10,834 nucleotides of DNA from Bacteroidota bacterium (GTDB taxonomy: Bacteria; Bacteroidota; Bacteroidia; NS11-12g; UBA955). Position numbers and translations under genes: made by a program. The stretch covers positions 1 to 10,834 of the forward strand of contig JAGWYC010000048.1 of assembly GCA_018969565.1 (NCBI GenBank), written 5' to 3'. Shown here piece by piece: positions 1-6,072 of this stretch (within the stretch, counting starts at the first letter, position 1; each line of letters opens with the position of its first letter). Below the pieces are notes generated by a model, which was not told the origin of the DNA, made no database searches, and was given only the letters and a program-made list of their open reading frames with translations.

Positions 1-827
1 TGAGTATGGTCTGTATAGAATAATAAGGAGTTCTTCGGGTTGGCATATCCGCTGGAAGAACCGGCGGCGGTTCCTGTTTTGTTGGCCAGGAAGTTGGTCT
101 GTTCACTCAGGTTGGAAGGGTTCACCATGTTTTCCAAGGCACTCACTGCGTGACAGGCGGCCCAGATAGAACCGCGGCAACCGCCTGAAGCGGTACTCTT
201 GGTCCAGGTAAACAACTTGGAATGTGTAGTCCACACCGGGTCGGCGTGGGGCATTATATAAAGGTCATGACAGCAGGTGAGCAGCTTAGGGTCGATGAAG
301 GTTACCGAGCTGTCGGGAATCTCCGCATTGGTCAGGTAAGGCTTGGCCACACTGCCGTTCTGCAAATCCAGCAGGAAGCTCCAGCGCGGGATGTTCAGCA
401 GAGTGCGATACACCGGCAGAATCACATCCGAGGTGGTGGTGATACCGGAAACACCCTTACCAATCCAGGTAGAGATGATGCTGTTCACCGCGGTGGTGCG
501 GTACGGTTTGGTAATCACAAAGGCGCCTGATTTAAAGGCCGTACCTTGTATGGTGAAATCCACACCGTCTTTTGCCTTGGAAGGGTTGATACACCACTTC
601 ACCGGTACTTGTGCACCCTTCATCAGGTTATACAGCATACCGTAGGCCTTGAGCGTGCTCACACTCTGGGTACCACCCATGTCCACCACAAATGACCCGG
701 TGGGGATGGTTTCGTAAGTCTGAGCCTTCAGGGCATGTCCCTGAAACAGCGCTAAAGCCGCGCAGCCTGCCAAGGCTATGCGTTTTACGCTGTGCAGTAA
801 TCGCTTTCGCATGTTAAAAAGAGACAT
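1..827 (-). CDS. Exported protein with putative amidotransferase/DJ-1-like domain, N-terminal part (runs off left edge)
   Basis: The reading frame is open from ATG at 827 to the left edge without a stop, giving 275 N-terminal residues; the C-terminus lies outside the window. A second in-frame ATG (residue 6, MRKRLL) at 812 is an equally good start. Residues 6-36 form a classic Sec signal peptide: a basic n-region (RKRLLHSVKR), a hydrophobic core (ALAGCAALALF) and an A-x-A-like cleavage site (ALKA/QT). Residues about 45-235 look like one alpha/beta domain, with strands (SFVVDMGG, VPVKWCINP, DLYIMPHADP) alternating with helices (STLKAYGMLYNLMKG, SIWAACHAVSALENM). C225-H226 sits at the start of a helix after a Gly-rich turn, as in the nucleophile elbow of class I amidotransferase-like and DJ-1/PfpI folds, and H194, D196 and H202 lie nearby. 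From memory, similar N-terminal domains occur on large secreted Bacteroidota proteins; no enzymatic activity is claimed. Secretion is well supported, the fold is inference. Confidence 0.85.
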   Translation of the reverse strand, partial: MSLFNMRKRLLHSVKRIALAGCAALALFQGHALKAQTYETIPTGSFVVDMGGTQSVSTLKAYGMLYNLMKGAQVPVKWCINPSKAKDGVDFTIQGTAFKSGAFVITKPYRTTAVNSIISTWIGKGVSGITTTSDVILPVYRTLLNIPRWSFLLDLQNGSVAKPYLTNAEIPDSSVTFIDPKLLTCCHDLYIMPHADPVWTTHSKLFTWTKSTASGGCRGSIWAACHAVSALENMVNPSNLSEQTNFLANKTGTAAGSSSGYANPKNSLLFYTDHT

Positions 828-926
828 TTTTTCCGTTGTTGGGGAATTGTGGTTTTTCATCGGGGAATTAAGGCTTGCTTCCACTTTTAGTTCTTCGCAC
901 AAAAAGACCCCAAATGCCATTTTTTA

Positions 927-948
927 TTTGTAGAACTATTTCTACAAA
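927..948. repeat. Perfect 9-bp inverted repeat with 4-nt loop
   Basis: The arm TTTGTAGAA (927-935) and its exact reverse complement TTCTACAAA (940-948) flank the loop CTAT. The position, in the middle of a divergent intergenic region about 100 bp upstream of the minus-strand start, suits an operator or a hairpin in the leader of the minus-strand gene. The stem is AT-rich, so it would be a weak terminator. The inverted symmetry is directly visible; its function is inference. Confidence 0.5.
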
Positions 949-979
949 AGGTAGTTTTTTCTTAAATTTTACATAATTT

Positions 980-1005
980 TTTTGTGCATTTTTTCTTACA
1001 CAAAA
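980..1005. repeat. 7-bp inverted repeat with 12-nt spacer
   Basis: TTTTGTG (980-986) and CACAAAA (999-1005) are exact reverse complements separated by a T-rich 12-nt spacer. In such AT-rich DNA this could be coincidence, so it is given as a weak candidate for a second protein-binding site or hairpin. Confidence 0.25.
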
Positions 1006-1044
1006 CCGCGCCCGGCCTGCGAATCCGCACGATGAGCAAAACCG

Positions 1045-2439
1045 ATGAACGACATCCCTCTTTACCGTATTTCGCCGTTTAACCAACGCCTGATTCGTAG
1101 GTGTTTTCGGTGCCAGTTGCGGACAGATTTCAGGTGCTTACTTTTGTCACAAAATCGAAATCACTTGCTCGTTTACAGAAAACAGTGCGGATACGTGGGT
1201 CTCTTGCTGCTGCTGAGCCTGTTCACCGGCTTCCGGAAGGCAGCGGGGCAGAACCTCACCGCCGTGGTACATCCAGAAACCGAGCTGAACAAATTTCTGC
1301 TTCAGAACACGATATCCGGAATATGCAGCGATTCACTGGGGGGGCTCTGGGCCGCATCGCAGTTCGGACTGTTGTATTCTGACGGCACGGATACCCGCTT
1401 GTTGCACATGGGCAATATGCGGGTACTTAAATCTAATCGCTTTTTAGGGATTTACCATCTTGAAGATGGTTTTAACATCACGGTAAATAGTGAGAAACAA
1501 ATATTCATTCTTGGCAGGGGCGGAAACTTATATCCCTACCCCTTGCCGGCAGATAAACGTTTAGTAATACATGGAAATCGAGGATTTATCATCAGGCAGT
1601 CTGAATGGCACCTGCCTGATGAGTTGACAAATATTATTTCGCCTGATTTCTATCATTATGATGGCATGCTCAGAGGCTTATTCATTCGAGACCGCTGGTA
1701 TGGTAATACCGCCGCATCCGGCAGAAAATATAAGTATTACCTGAGCAGGCGTATAGGTCATAATTATTTCCTGAGGGATGATAATGAAGTGTATTTATAC
1801 GCCGACGGATCCCTGATATTTCAATGCACCCTGAATAAAAGCGCAGAGGATATTGTTTGTTTCAACGACAGCCTTGTCATTCTGAAAAACAAGAATCGAC
1901 TGGTTTTTCTGAACATTATACAAGGCTCCTGTCAGTTTACGGAAAACATAAATCCGCTGAGCCTGAGTGAACTGGTACTTGTGTACCCGGCAAACGGAAG
2001 TACGTATTTTATCGGAACGTACAACTATGGTATCTACGAATTGAACTTAATACCGATTGAAGTTCTTAAAGGTCCCGCATCCGAAAATCGAAAAAACCTG
2101 TACATCTATTCCTTTGAACGATTTAATGACAGCACATTTCTTACTACTTATGAAGGTTTAATACGCGTATCAGAACAAGCAGAAAAGGCAAAACTGCTTC
2201 ATCGTTCAGAGGTAAGCAGCAGCAGTCTGGTTGTTGATTCGAAATTGCGCGTATGGACCAGCCATGATAAAAAGATAGGATACCACGACCCGCGCACCTG
2301 GAAATTCACTGTATCAGGCGCGGTACAACTAACACCACAACTGTTTTTTCCCATGGAGGCCGGTTGTATTTTACAGTGTACGAACAGTTGTATGAAATAC
2401 ATCCGGAATCAGGAACCATCACAAAAAGACATCTTATAG
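1045..2439 (+). CDS. Sensor histidine kinase, 5' part: signal peptide and first half of the propeller (frame broken at its end)
   Basis: This is the N-terminal portion of a periplasmic-sensing histidine kinase whose remainder continues in another frame from about 2350/2364. After a hydrophobic signal sequence (GLLLLLSLFTGF, cleavage probably near AAGQ) the mature part begins with a strong two-component-propeller (Reg_prop) motif, ISGICSDSLGGLWAASQFG. Further blade-like strands follow (TYFIGTYNYGIYELN, STFLTTYEGLIRVS, LRVWTSHDKKIGYHD). The last about 30 residues before the stop at 2437-2439 (CILQCTNSCMKY and onward) do not resemble the family and are read in the wrong frame. ATG 1045 is used because it is the only ATG upstream of the signal peptide. 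However, it adds about 40 Arg/Cys-rich residues with no family character, and a promoter-like sequence lies inside that stretch. TTG at 1165 (MLVYRKQCGYVG) would give a normal signal peptide and may be the real start. Confidence 0.75.
   Translation: MNDIPLYRISPFNQRLIRRCFRCQLRTDFRCLLLSQNRNHLLVYRKQCGYVGLLLLLSLFTGFRKAAGQNLTAVVHPETELNKFLLQNTISGICSDSLGGLWAASQFGLLYSDGTDTRLLHMGNMRVLKSNRFLGIYHLEDGFNITVNSEKQIFILGRGGNLYPYPLPADKRLVIHGNRGFIIRQSEWHLPDELTNIISPDFYHYDGMLRGLFIRDRWYGNTAASGRKYKYYLSRRIGHNYFLRDDNEVYLYADGSLIFQCTLNKSAEDIVCFNDSLVILKNKNRLVFLNIIQGSCQFTENINPLSLSELVLVYPANGSTYFIGTYNYGIYELNLIPIEVLKGPASENRKNLYIYSFERFNDSTFLTTYEGLIRVSEQAEKAKLLHRSEVSSSSLVVDSKLRVWTSHDKKIGYHDPRTWKFTVSGAVQLTPQLFFPMEAGCILQCTNSCMKYIRNQEPSQKDIL
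1117..1146 (+). promoter_or_regulatory. Candidate Bacteroidota sigma-ABfr-type promoter for the sensor kinase
   Basis: TACTTTTG at 1139-1146 matches the Bacteroidota -7 consensus TAnnTTTG exactly. GTTG at 1116-1119 matches the -33 element TTTG at three of four positions, and the 19-nt gap (1120-1138) is within the known 19-21 nt range. Transcription would begin near 1152-1154, inside the reading frame that starts at 1045. If the promoter is used, translation must start downstream, for example at TTG 1165 just before the signal peptide, with a very short leader. The box match is seen; activity is inference. Confidence 0.4.
2344..2364 (+). other. Frameshift site splitting the sensor kinase gene
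   Basis: Both reading frames are open across 2271-2439; the family-like sequence leaves frame 1 and continues in the frame of 2364. A run of six T (2344-2349) is the likeliest site. With one extra T the protein would read QLFFSHGGRLYFTVYEQ, a smooth propeller strand joining both halves. A missing base near 2362-2364 (EAGLYFTVYEQ) is an alternative. The cause may be a real mutation, a homopolymer sequencing error, or slippage; a canonical X-XXY-YYZ slippery heptamer is not present because G precedes the T run. Confidence 0.75.
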
Positions 2440-4169
2440 TTGGTTCCGGCCGATTTTACGGGCTTCGCAGCATGCATAGCGGTTTATATCTGCTCAGCGA
2501 AAACGGGCTATACCGGGTGAATGCATCTATGGAGGTTCTGGAGCACACACACAAGGGCATCATCATCCGGGATATGATAGAAACTCCGTTTGGTATATAT
2601 ATGGCCACGTACGGCAACGGATTTCTTCAAATGAAGCCCGGAGGGGCTACGAACAGAATTTTCAGAGATCGTTTCGACTGGAGCAACACAGGACTGAGCA
2701 TGCGCTACGATGCAGCCAACAGGCGCTTGTGGCTGGTGTGCAACAAAGGTATATTCATTCTTGACCTTGACCACCGGGGTCTCCCTAAACCGGCTTATTC
2801 ACTTTTAGCCTGTGGCATCGAATTGCCGGTAACAGAATTGAATGGCGGCAACTATGTATTGTTGCCGGGAGATAAATACTATTATTTTCCGTCAAACGAT
2901 GGTTTATTAAAAATACCGATTAACTGGAAATTAAATAAAGCTCCCTCAGAGCTGATGCTCAAATCGGTGAGTTCTGACAAGGGAGTGCTGCCGGTTTCCG
3001 AGGATATATTTCTGCCGGCGAAACATGGAAATCTGACCATGAAATTATTGCTTCCTCTTTCCTTTCACGAGGAAAATGAAGCGCAGGAATATCGCTTAAT
3101 GCCCCTGTTTGAACAATGGAAGCCTGTTCCGGAAAACAGACAGATTGTATTCTCACAATTACCTCCCGGTGATTATACACTCTGGGTAAAAAATGTTCTG
3201 GGTGAAAGGCTATTAACCAACATCCATGTGGCAAAATTCTGGTATCAGGAACCGGTGTTTTATTTCTCCATGCTCTTGCTTTTGTTTGGCATTGTGGCCA
3301 TTTCCATATTCTTGCGCACTCGCACCCTGAGGCGGAGAAGCATGGTCCTGCAAATTGCGGTAGACAAGAAAACAGCAGCGTTAAAGCAAAATCTGGATGC
3401 CCTGAAGCAATCACAGCACCTGTTGAAACAGGAAACCGCCCTCAGGGAGAACATGAACTCGGTACTGCTGCACGACATCCGCAGCCCCTTGCTGTTCCTC
3501 ACACAAGCGGGTTATAGTCTGAACAACAAACTCAAAGAGCGCTACCCTGATGCGCTCGATTCCGCCAATGTACTAGCCGGTACGGTAAAAGATTTGTATT
3601 TCCTTTCCAGCGATTATATAATATGGCTTAAAAACAGAAAATTTGGCTCCAGGGCAGAAACAGAAACATTGAACTTGTATGAGTTGATTGATGAAATCTA
3701 CCGCTTTTACCTCCCTATATGCAGTTCAAACTTCAACAGCATTGATTTCACCTGTACCCGGGAAGACCAGGAAAAATCCTTCTGCACCGACGGGCAACTG
3801 CTGCGTTGCGTTTTACGCAACCTGATAGACAACTGCAACAAATTCACCCGGAAAGGGCAGATTAACATCGAGTTAAAGCACCATAAAGGCTTTGCGGATA
3901 TCACGGTGTACGACAATGGCAGCGGCCTTCCGGCACGCATCCTCACCACCTTCGCAAAGCGCAGCAAAGAAAACCCGAATCTATGGACCTTAAAGGCCAT
4001 GCCCACAGAAGAAATCGGCATGAACATGATCCTTCAGTTCGCAGAAATTTTAAATGGTGTAATCACCTACGAACGTTTGCCTGAAGGCCGTAGCAAATTC
4101 CAGCTTCGCCTGAAGGAACTAAGCTGTCAGTCTTCCGATTCCACAACATCGTTAAAATCGATGCCGTAA
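2364..4169 (+). CDS. Sensor histidine kinase, 3' part: propeller end, Y_Y_Y, membrane helix, kinase core
   Basis: Continuation of the kinase that begins at 1045/1165; together they would make a protein of about 1,000 residues. Numbering from TTG 2364: propeller strands run to about 190 (GLYLLSENGLYRVN, RRLWLVCNKGIFILD, YYYFPSNDGLLKIP). A Y_Y_Y-type beta domain spans about 220-290 (EYRLMPLFEQW, FSQLPPGDYTLWVK), a membrane helix 298-317, and a basic coiled-coil linker 318-362. The H-box is LLHDIRSPL with phospho-acceptor H370; the N-box is LRNLIDNCNKF (N486, N490) and the ATP-lid G1 motif is DNGSG (517-521). The G2 region reads EEIGMNMI, a degenerate form of GxGLGL. There is no receiver or DNA-binding domain, so phosphate must pass to a separate regulator, most simply the convergent one next door. 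The last 15 residues, after LKEL, are encoded within the overlap with that gene and look like an extension. TTG 2364 is an artefact start; the true junction is the frameshift just upstream. Confidence 0.85.
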   Translation: MYFTVYEQLYEIHPESGTITKRHLIVGSGRFYGLRSMHSGLYLLSENGLYRVNASMEVLEHTHKGIIIRDMIETPFGIYMATYGNGFLQMKPGGATNRIFRDRFDWSNTGLSMRYDAANRRLWLVCNKGIFILDLDHRGLPKPAYSLLACGIELPVTELNGGNYVLLPGDKYYYFPSNDGLLKIPINWKLNKAPSELMLKSVSSDKGVLPVSEDIFLPAKHGNLTMKLLLPLSFHEENEAQEYRLMPLFEQWKPVPENRQIVFSQLPPGDYTLWVKNVLGERLLTNIHVAKFWYQEPVFYFSMLLLLFGIVAISIFLRTRTLRRRSMVLQIAVDKKTAALKQNLDALKQSQHLLKQETALRENMNSVLLHDIRSPLLFLTQAGYSLNNKLKERYPDALDSANVLAGTVKDLYFLSSDYIIWLKNRKFGSRAETETLNLYELIDEIYRFYLPICSSNFNSIDFTCTREDQEKSFCTDGQLLRCVLRNLIDNCNKFTRKGQINIELKHHKGFADITVYDNGSGLPARILTTFAKRSKENPNLWTLKAMPTEEIGMNMILQFAEILNGVITYERLPEGRSKFQLRLKELSCQSSDSTTSLKSMP

Positions 4170-4792
4170 GTATAGGCCAGTTTCAGAATCTCCGAATAGC
4201 TGCTCACCCCCAGTTTCTCATAAATACGGGTTTTGTAGGTAGAAACTGTGGACGGTCTGATGTCGAATTTCCTGCAGATTTCCGCATTTGTCTTACCATG
4301 AACCAGCGCCACCGCAATATTCAGCTCCTGCGCGGACAAGCCTGCAAAAGGGTTTTCATGGAATTCCTCATGGGGCGGCTGCCAATCCGGTAATTTCCCC
4401 ATCACATGTTTCATGGCATCGCGCAAATGCTCCACACCATCGTTCTTGCAGATGTAAGCTACAATTTGCTGATCGTCCAGTTGCCGGTCCAATAAATCCC
4501 GCGGATACATGGTAAATACCACCACCGGCAGGCGGTTGGCGAAACGCTGAATCTGGGATACCGACTCCCCCGGACTTAAGCCCGGCACCTTCACATCAGA
4601 AATCATCACCTGAATATCATGGTCGTGTAGCAGACGCTCCGCCTCCATAAAGGTTTCCGCTTCGTAGATTTTACTCGCCGGCCATTCCTGCCGGATCATC
4701 TGCTTCACACCGAAACGCACAATTTCATGGTCGTCCAGCAGCAGAAAATGCTGGTAACCGCGCTCCGAAATTGTTTGATTCGTCTCCATCAT
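4127..4792 (-). CDS. NarL/LuxR-family two-component response regulator
   Basis: A 221-residue cytoplasmic DNA-binding regulator of normal length for the family. The receiver domain covers about 15-130: acidic pair D20-D21 (LLLDDHE), phospho-acceptor D66 (VMISDVKVPG), switch residue T94 (VVFTMYP) and invariant K116 (YICKNDG) are all present, so it should be phosphorylatable. The LuxR-type helix-turn-helix spans about 151-207 (LSAQELNIAVALVHGKTNAEI, then RPSTVSTYKTRIYEKLG). Two ATG codons are adjacent (4792 and 4789); the outer one is taken. It is convergent with the sensor kinase and overlaps its 3' end by 43 bp. As the only regulator in view it is the probable partner, although cognate pairs are more often encoded on one strand. 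A TAnnTTTG box lies about 42 bp upstream. Its target genes are not determined by the sequence. Confidence 0.95.
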   Translation of the reverse strand: MMETNQTISERGYQHFLLLDDHEIVRFGVKQMIRQEWPASKIYEAETFMEAERLLHDHDIQVMISDVKVPGLSPGESVSQIQRFANRLPVVVFTMYPRDLLDRQLDDQQIVAYICKNDGVEHLRDAMKHVMGKLPDWQPPHEEFHENPFAGLSAQELNIAVALVHGKTNAEICRKFDIRPSTVSTYKTRIYEKLGVSSYSEILKLAYTYGIDFNDVVESED

Positions 4793-4833
4793 CCTGGATA
4801 TTTCTCGATATTATCCAATAAAGATTATGGCTA

Positions 4834-4841
4834 CAAATATA
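4834..4841 (-). promoter_or_regulatory. Candidate -7 box of the response-regulator promoter
   Basis: On the minus strand 4841-4834 reads TATATTTG, an exact match to the Bacteroidota -7 consensus TAnnTTTG. It lies 41 bp upstream of the regulator's ATG (4792), giving an untranslated leader of about 35 nt. No TTTG -33 element is present at the usual 19-21 nt, so the promoter may be weak or need an activator. The leader includes GGATA and TATCC arms near 4795-4815, possibly a small operator, but only five base pairs long. Confidence 0.4.
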
Positions 4842-4850
4842 CCTTTTATG

Positions 4851-4872
4851 GCTTTTCATTAGTTCTTTTTGG
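4851..4872 (-). repeat. Imperfect direct repeat, copy 1 (regulator leader)
   Basis: This 22-nt segment matches 5073-5094 at 20 of 22 positions. On the minus strand it lies just upstream of the candidate regulator promoter and contains CCAAAAAGAA followed by ATGAAAAGC. Weaker similarity continues downstream on the minus strand through the -7 box to the start codon context. Confidence 0.5.
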
Positions 4873-5072
4873 CTTTCATGGATTTTACAAGGCCGCTAAA
4901 TAAACCGAACATGAATAGCTGCCGGGATATTTTACCTCCACCCCCAACTTACCGTTTATCGAGGCACTGTGCGGTCATTGGCAATCGGAACAGCGTGTAG
5001 TTGCGTTCTGAAATCCTTCGGTTCGAACCCATCATCCCGGAGAATACCAAATATTCCACAATAAGGATTTTT

Positions 5073-5094
5073 GCTTTTCATGATTTCTTTTTGG
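5073..5094 (-). repeat. Imperfect direct repeat, copy 2
   Basis: Second copy of the 22-nt segment at 4851-4872 (20 of 22 identical). As in copy 1, on the minus strand it is followed by an ATATTTG element (AATATTTG here, TATATTTG in copy 1) and then by GATGATGG, the same bases that form the regulator's start codons in copy 1. It may be a relic of a duplicated promoter-leader, with no gene now attached. Confidence 0.5.
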
Positions 5095-5257
5095 TTCCTC
5101 ATTAGTTTTTTAAGGCTTTCGTGCTTTTTCGAATACCATTGGTTCTGTGTGAAATCTGCCGCCATGGTAACATGGAATCCGGCTGTCGGCCACCAGGTTG
5201 CTTCAGTGTAAGGAGCGCGGCGATTCAAATTCACCGTTTCCTGCTTTATTTCGCCTC

Positions 5258-6037
5258 ATGGACTTCAGTTTCATTCTGGTAAATCCGGCTCATGTGCCGC
5301 ATGTGGCTCTGATTCAGCTCAACCGCCCCAAGGAACTCAACGCGCTGAACCTGCAACTGATGGGCGAAATCCGCGACGCCCTGAAGGCGCTGGATGAAGA
5401 TGATTCCGTGCGCGCCATCGTGATCACAGGAAATGAACGGGCCTTCGCTGCCGGCGCCGACATCAAGCAGATGGCCGGGAAAACCGCCGTGGACATGCTG
5501 CTGATTGACCAGTTCAGCACCTGGGATGCCATCCGCAAAACGAAAAAGCCCATCATCGGCGCAGTTTCCGGTTTCGCCCTGGGCGGAGGCTGCGAACTGG
5601 CCATGCTCTGCGACATCATCATTGCCAGCGAAACGGCCCAGTTCGGGCAGCCTGAAATCAACATCGGCGTGATGCCGGGCGCCGGTGGCACGCAAAGACT
5701 TACTCGTGCCGTAGGCAAGGCCCTGGCCATGGAAATGGTACTGAGCGGCCGCTTTATCACTGCTGAGGAAGCCAAAGCCGCAGGCCTGATCAACAAAATT
5801 GTACCCGTAGAATTATACCTGGATGAAGCGGTGAAAATGGCCTCTGCCATTGCTGCCAAATCACCCATCGCCGTGCAATTGGCTAAAGAAAGCGTGCTGA
5901 AATCCTTCGAAAGCAGCCTGCAGGAAGGCCTGTACTTCGAACGCAAAAACTTCTATATGCTCTTCGCTACAGAGGACCAAAAAGAAGGCATGAACGCATT
6001 CGTAGAAAAGCGAAAGGCCGATTTCAAAGGACGTTAA
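5258..6037 (+). CDS. Enoyl-CoA hydratase (crotonase family)
   Basis: A 259-residue protein, the usual length for a monofunctional short-chain enoyl-CoA hydratase, which adds water across the 2,3 double bond of trans-2-enoyl-CoA in beta-oxidation and related CoA pathways in the cytoplasm. Both catalytic glutamates of the family are present: E113 in ALGGGCELAMLCD and E133 in QPEINIGVMPGAGGTQRL. The oxyanion-hole segments AFAAGADIKQM (62-72) and FALGGG (106-111) are intact. The C-terminal helical region includes FATEDQKEGMNAFVEKRK, typical of true hydratases. The ATG at 5258 is chosen because the protein then begins at the first family strand; a longer in-frame start at 5198 adds 20 residues without family character. 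The gene stands alone: divergent from the regulator, convergent with the surface-protein gene (35-bp gap, no clear terminator hairpin). Substrate chain length and pathway (fatty-acid, phenylacetate or butyrate) cannot be told from the sequence. Confidence 0.95.
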   Translation: MDFSFILVNPAHVPHVALIQLNRPKELNALNLQLMGEIRDALKALDEDDSVRAIVITGNERAFAAGADIKQMAGKTAVDMLLIDQFSTWDAIRKTKKPIIGAVSGFALGGGCELAMLCDIIIASETAQFGQPEINIGVMPGAGGTQRLTRAVGKALAMEMVLSGRFITAEEAKAAGLINKIVPVELYLDEAVKMASAIAAKSPIAVQLAKESVLKSFESSLQEGLYFERKNFYMLFATEDQKEGMNAFVEKRKADFKGR

Positions 6038-6072
6038 TCCTCTGAAACCGACCTCGCATCATATTCTTCAGT

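Larger units (their letters stand above)
828..1044. promoter_or_regulatory. AT-rich divergent intergenic region
   Basis: This 217-bp stretch separates two divergently transcribed genes and is markedly richer in A and T than either, with long T and A runs between 921 and 1000. It must hold the leader, and probably the promoter, of the minus-strand exported protein. I find no exact TAnnTTTG box here on either strand; the nearest is TACCTTTTG on the minus strand around 945-953, which has one base too many. It contains two short inverted repeats (listed separately). No coding potential is convincing; the 72-codon minus-strand reading frame spanning 868-1086 is low-complexity and has no recognisable features. 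Confidence 0.6.
4793..5257. other. 465-bp intergenic region between divergent regulator and enoyl-CoA hydratase genes
   Basis: No convincing gene is present. The region holds the regulator promoter at its left end, a second imperfect copy of that promoter-leader further right, a 10-bp palindrome GGTTCGAACC (5020-5029), a small inverted repeat CCATG-gtaa-CATGG near 5162-5176, and only a weak promoter-like match for the hydratase (TACCATTG at 5134-5141, one mismatch to TAnnTTTG, no -33 element). A minus-strand frame of 92 codons (4956-5234, GTG start) covers the middle; it has no recognisable domain and is judged doubtful. Confidence 0.6.

Noticed and set aside
2341..2352. Programmed -1 ribosomal frameshift heptamer at the T run
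   Set aside because: The base before the T6 run is G, so X-XXY-YYZ is not satisfied, and no clear downstream hairpin was seen; single-tRNA slippage cannot be excluded.
2355..2366. GGAGG followed by TTG at 2364 as a true internal start for a separate downstream gene
   Set aside because: Spacing is only 4 nt, Bacteroidota seldom depend on Shine-Dalgarno sequences, and the product would begin in mid-propeller without a signal peptide.
5010..5045. GGTTCGAACCC, resembling the T-arm of a tRNA
   Set aside because: The flanking bases do not pair as a T-stem on either strand, and no D-arm, anticodon arm or acceptor partner is found within 90 nt.
4956..5234. Minus-strand reading frame of 92 codons in the intergenic region (GTG start)
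   Set aside because: No domain, signal or family resemblance; it covers the duplicated leader and a palindrome, and its own upstream region overlaps the hydratase leader. Could still be a small gene, but unsupported.
5215..5250. GGCGATTCAAATTCACC, also T-arm-like, upstream of the hydratase
   Set aside because: Stem has a C-A mismatch and no acceptor 5' strand or D-arm exists upstream; at most a decayed tRNA end.
5198..5257. Upstream in-frame start that would lengthen the enoyl-CoA hydratase by 20 residues
   Set aside because: The added residues (MLQCKERGDSNSPFPALFRL) have no counterpart in the crotonase family, which starts at about MDFSFILV.
6038..6072. Bidirectional terminator between the hydratase and the surface-protein gene
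   Set aside because: The 35-bp gap shows no stem of useful length and no T tract on either strand.
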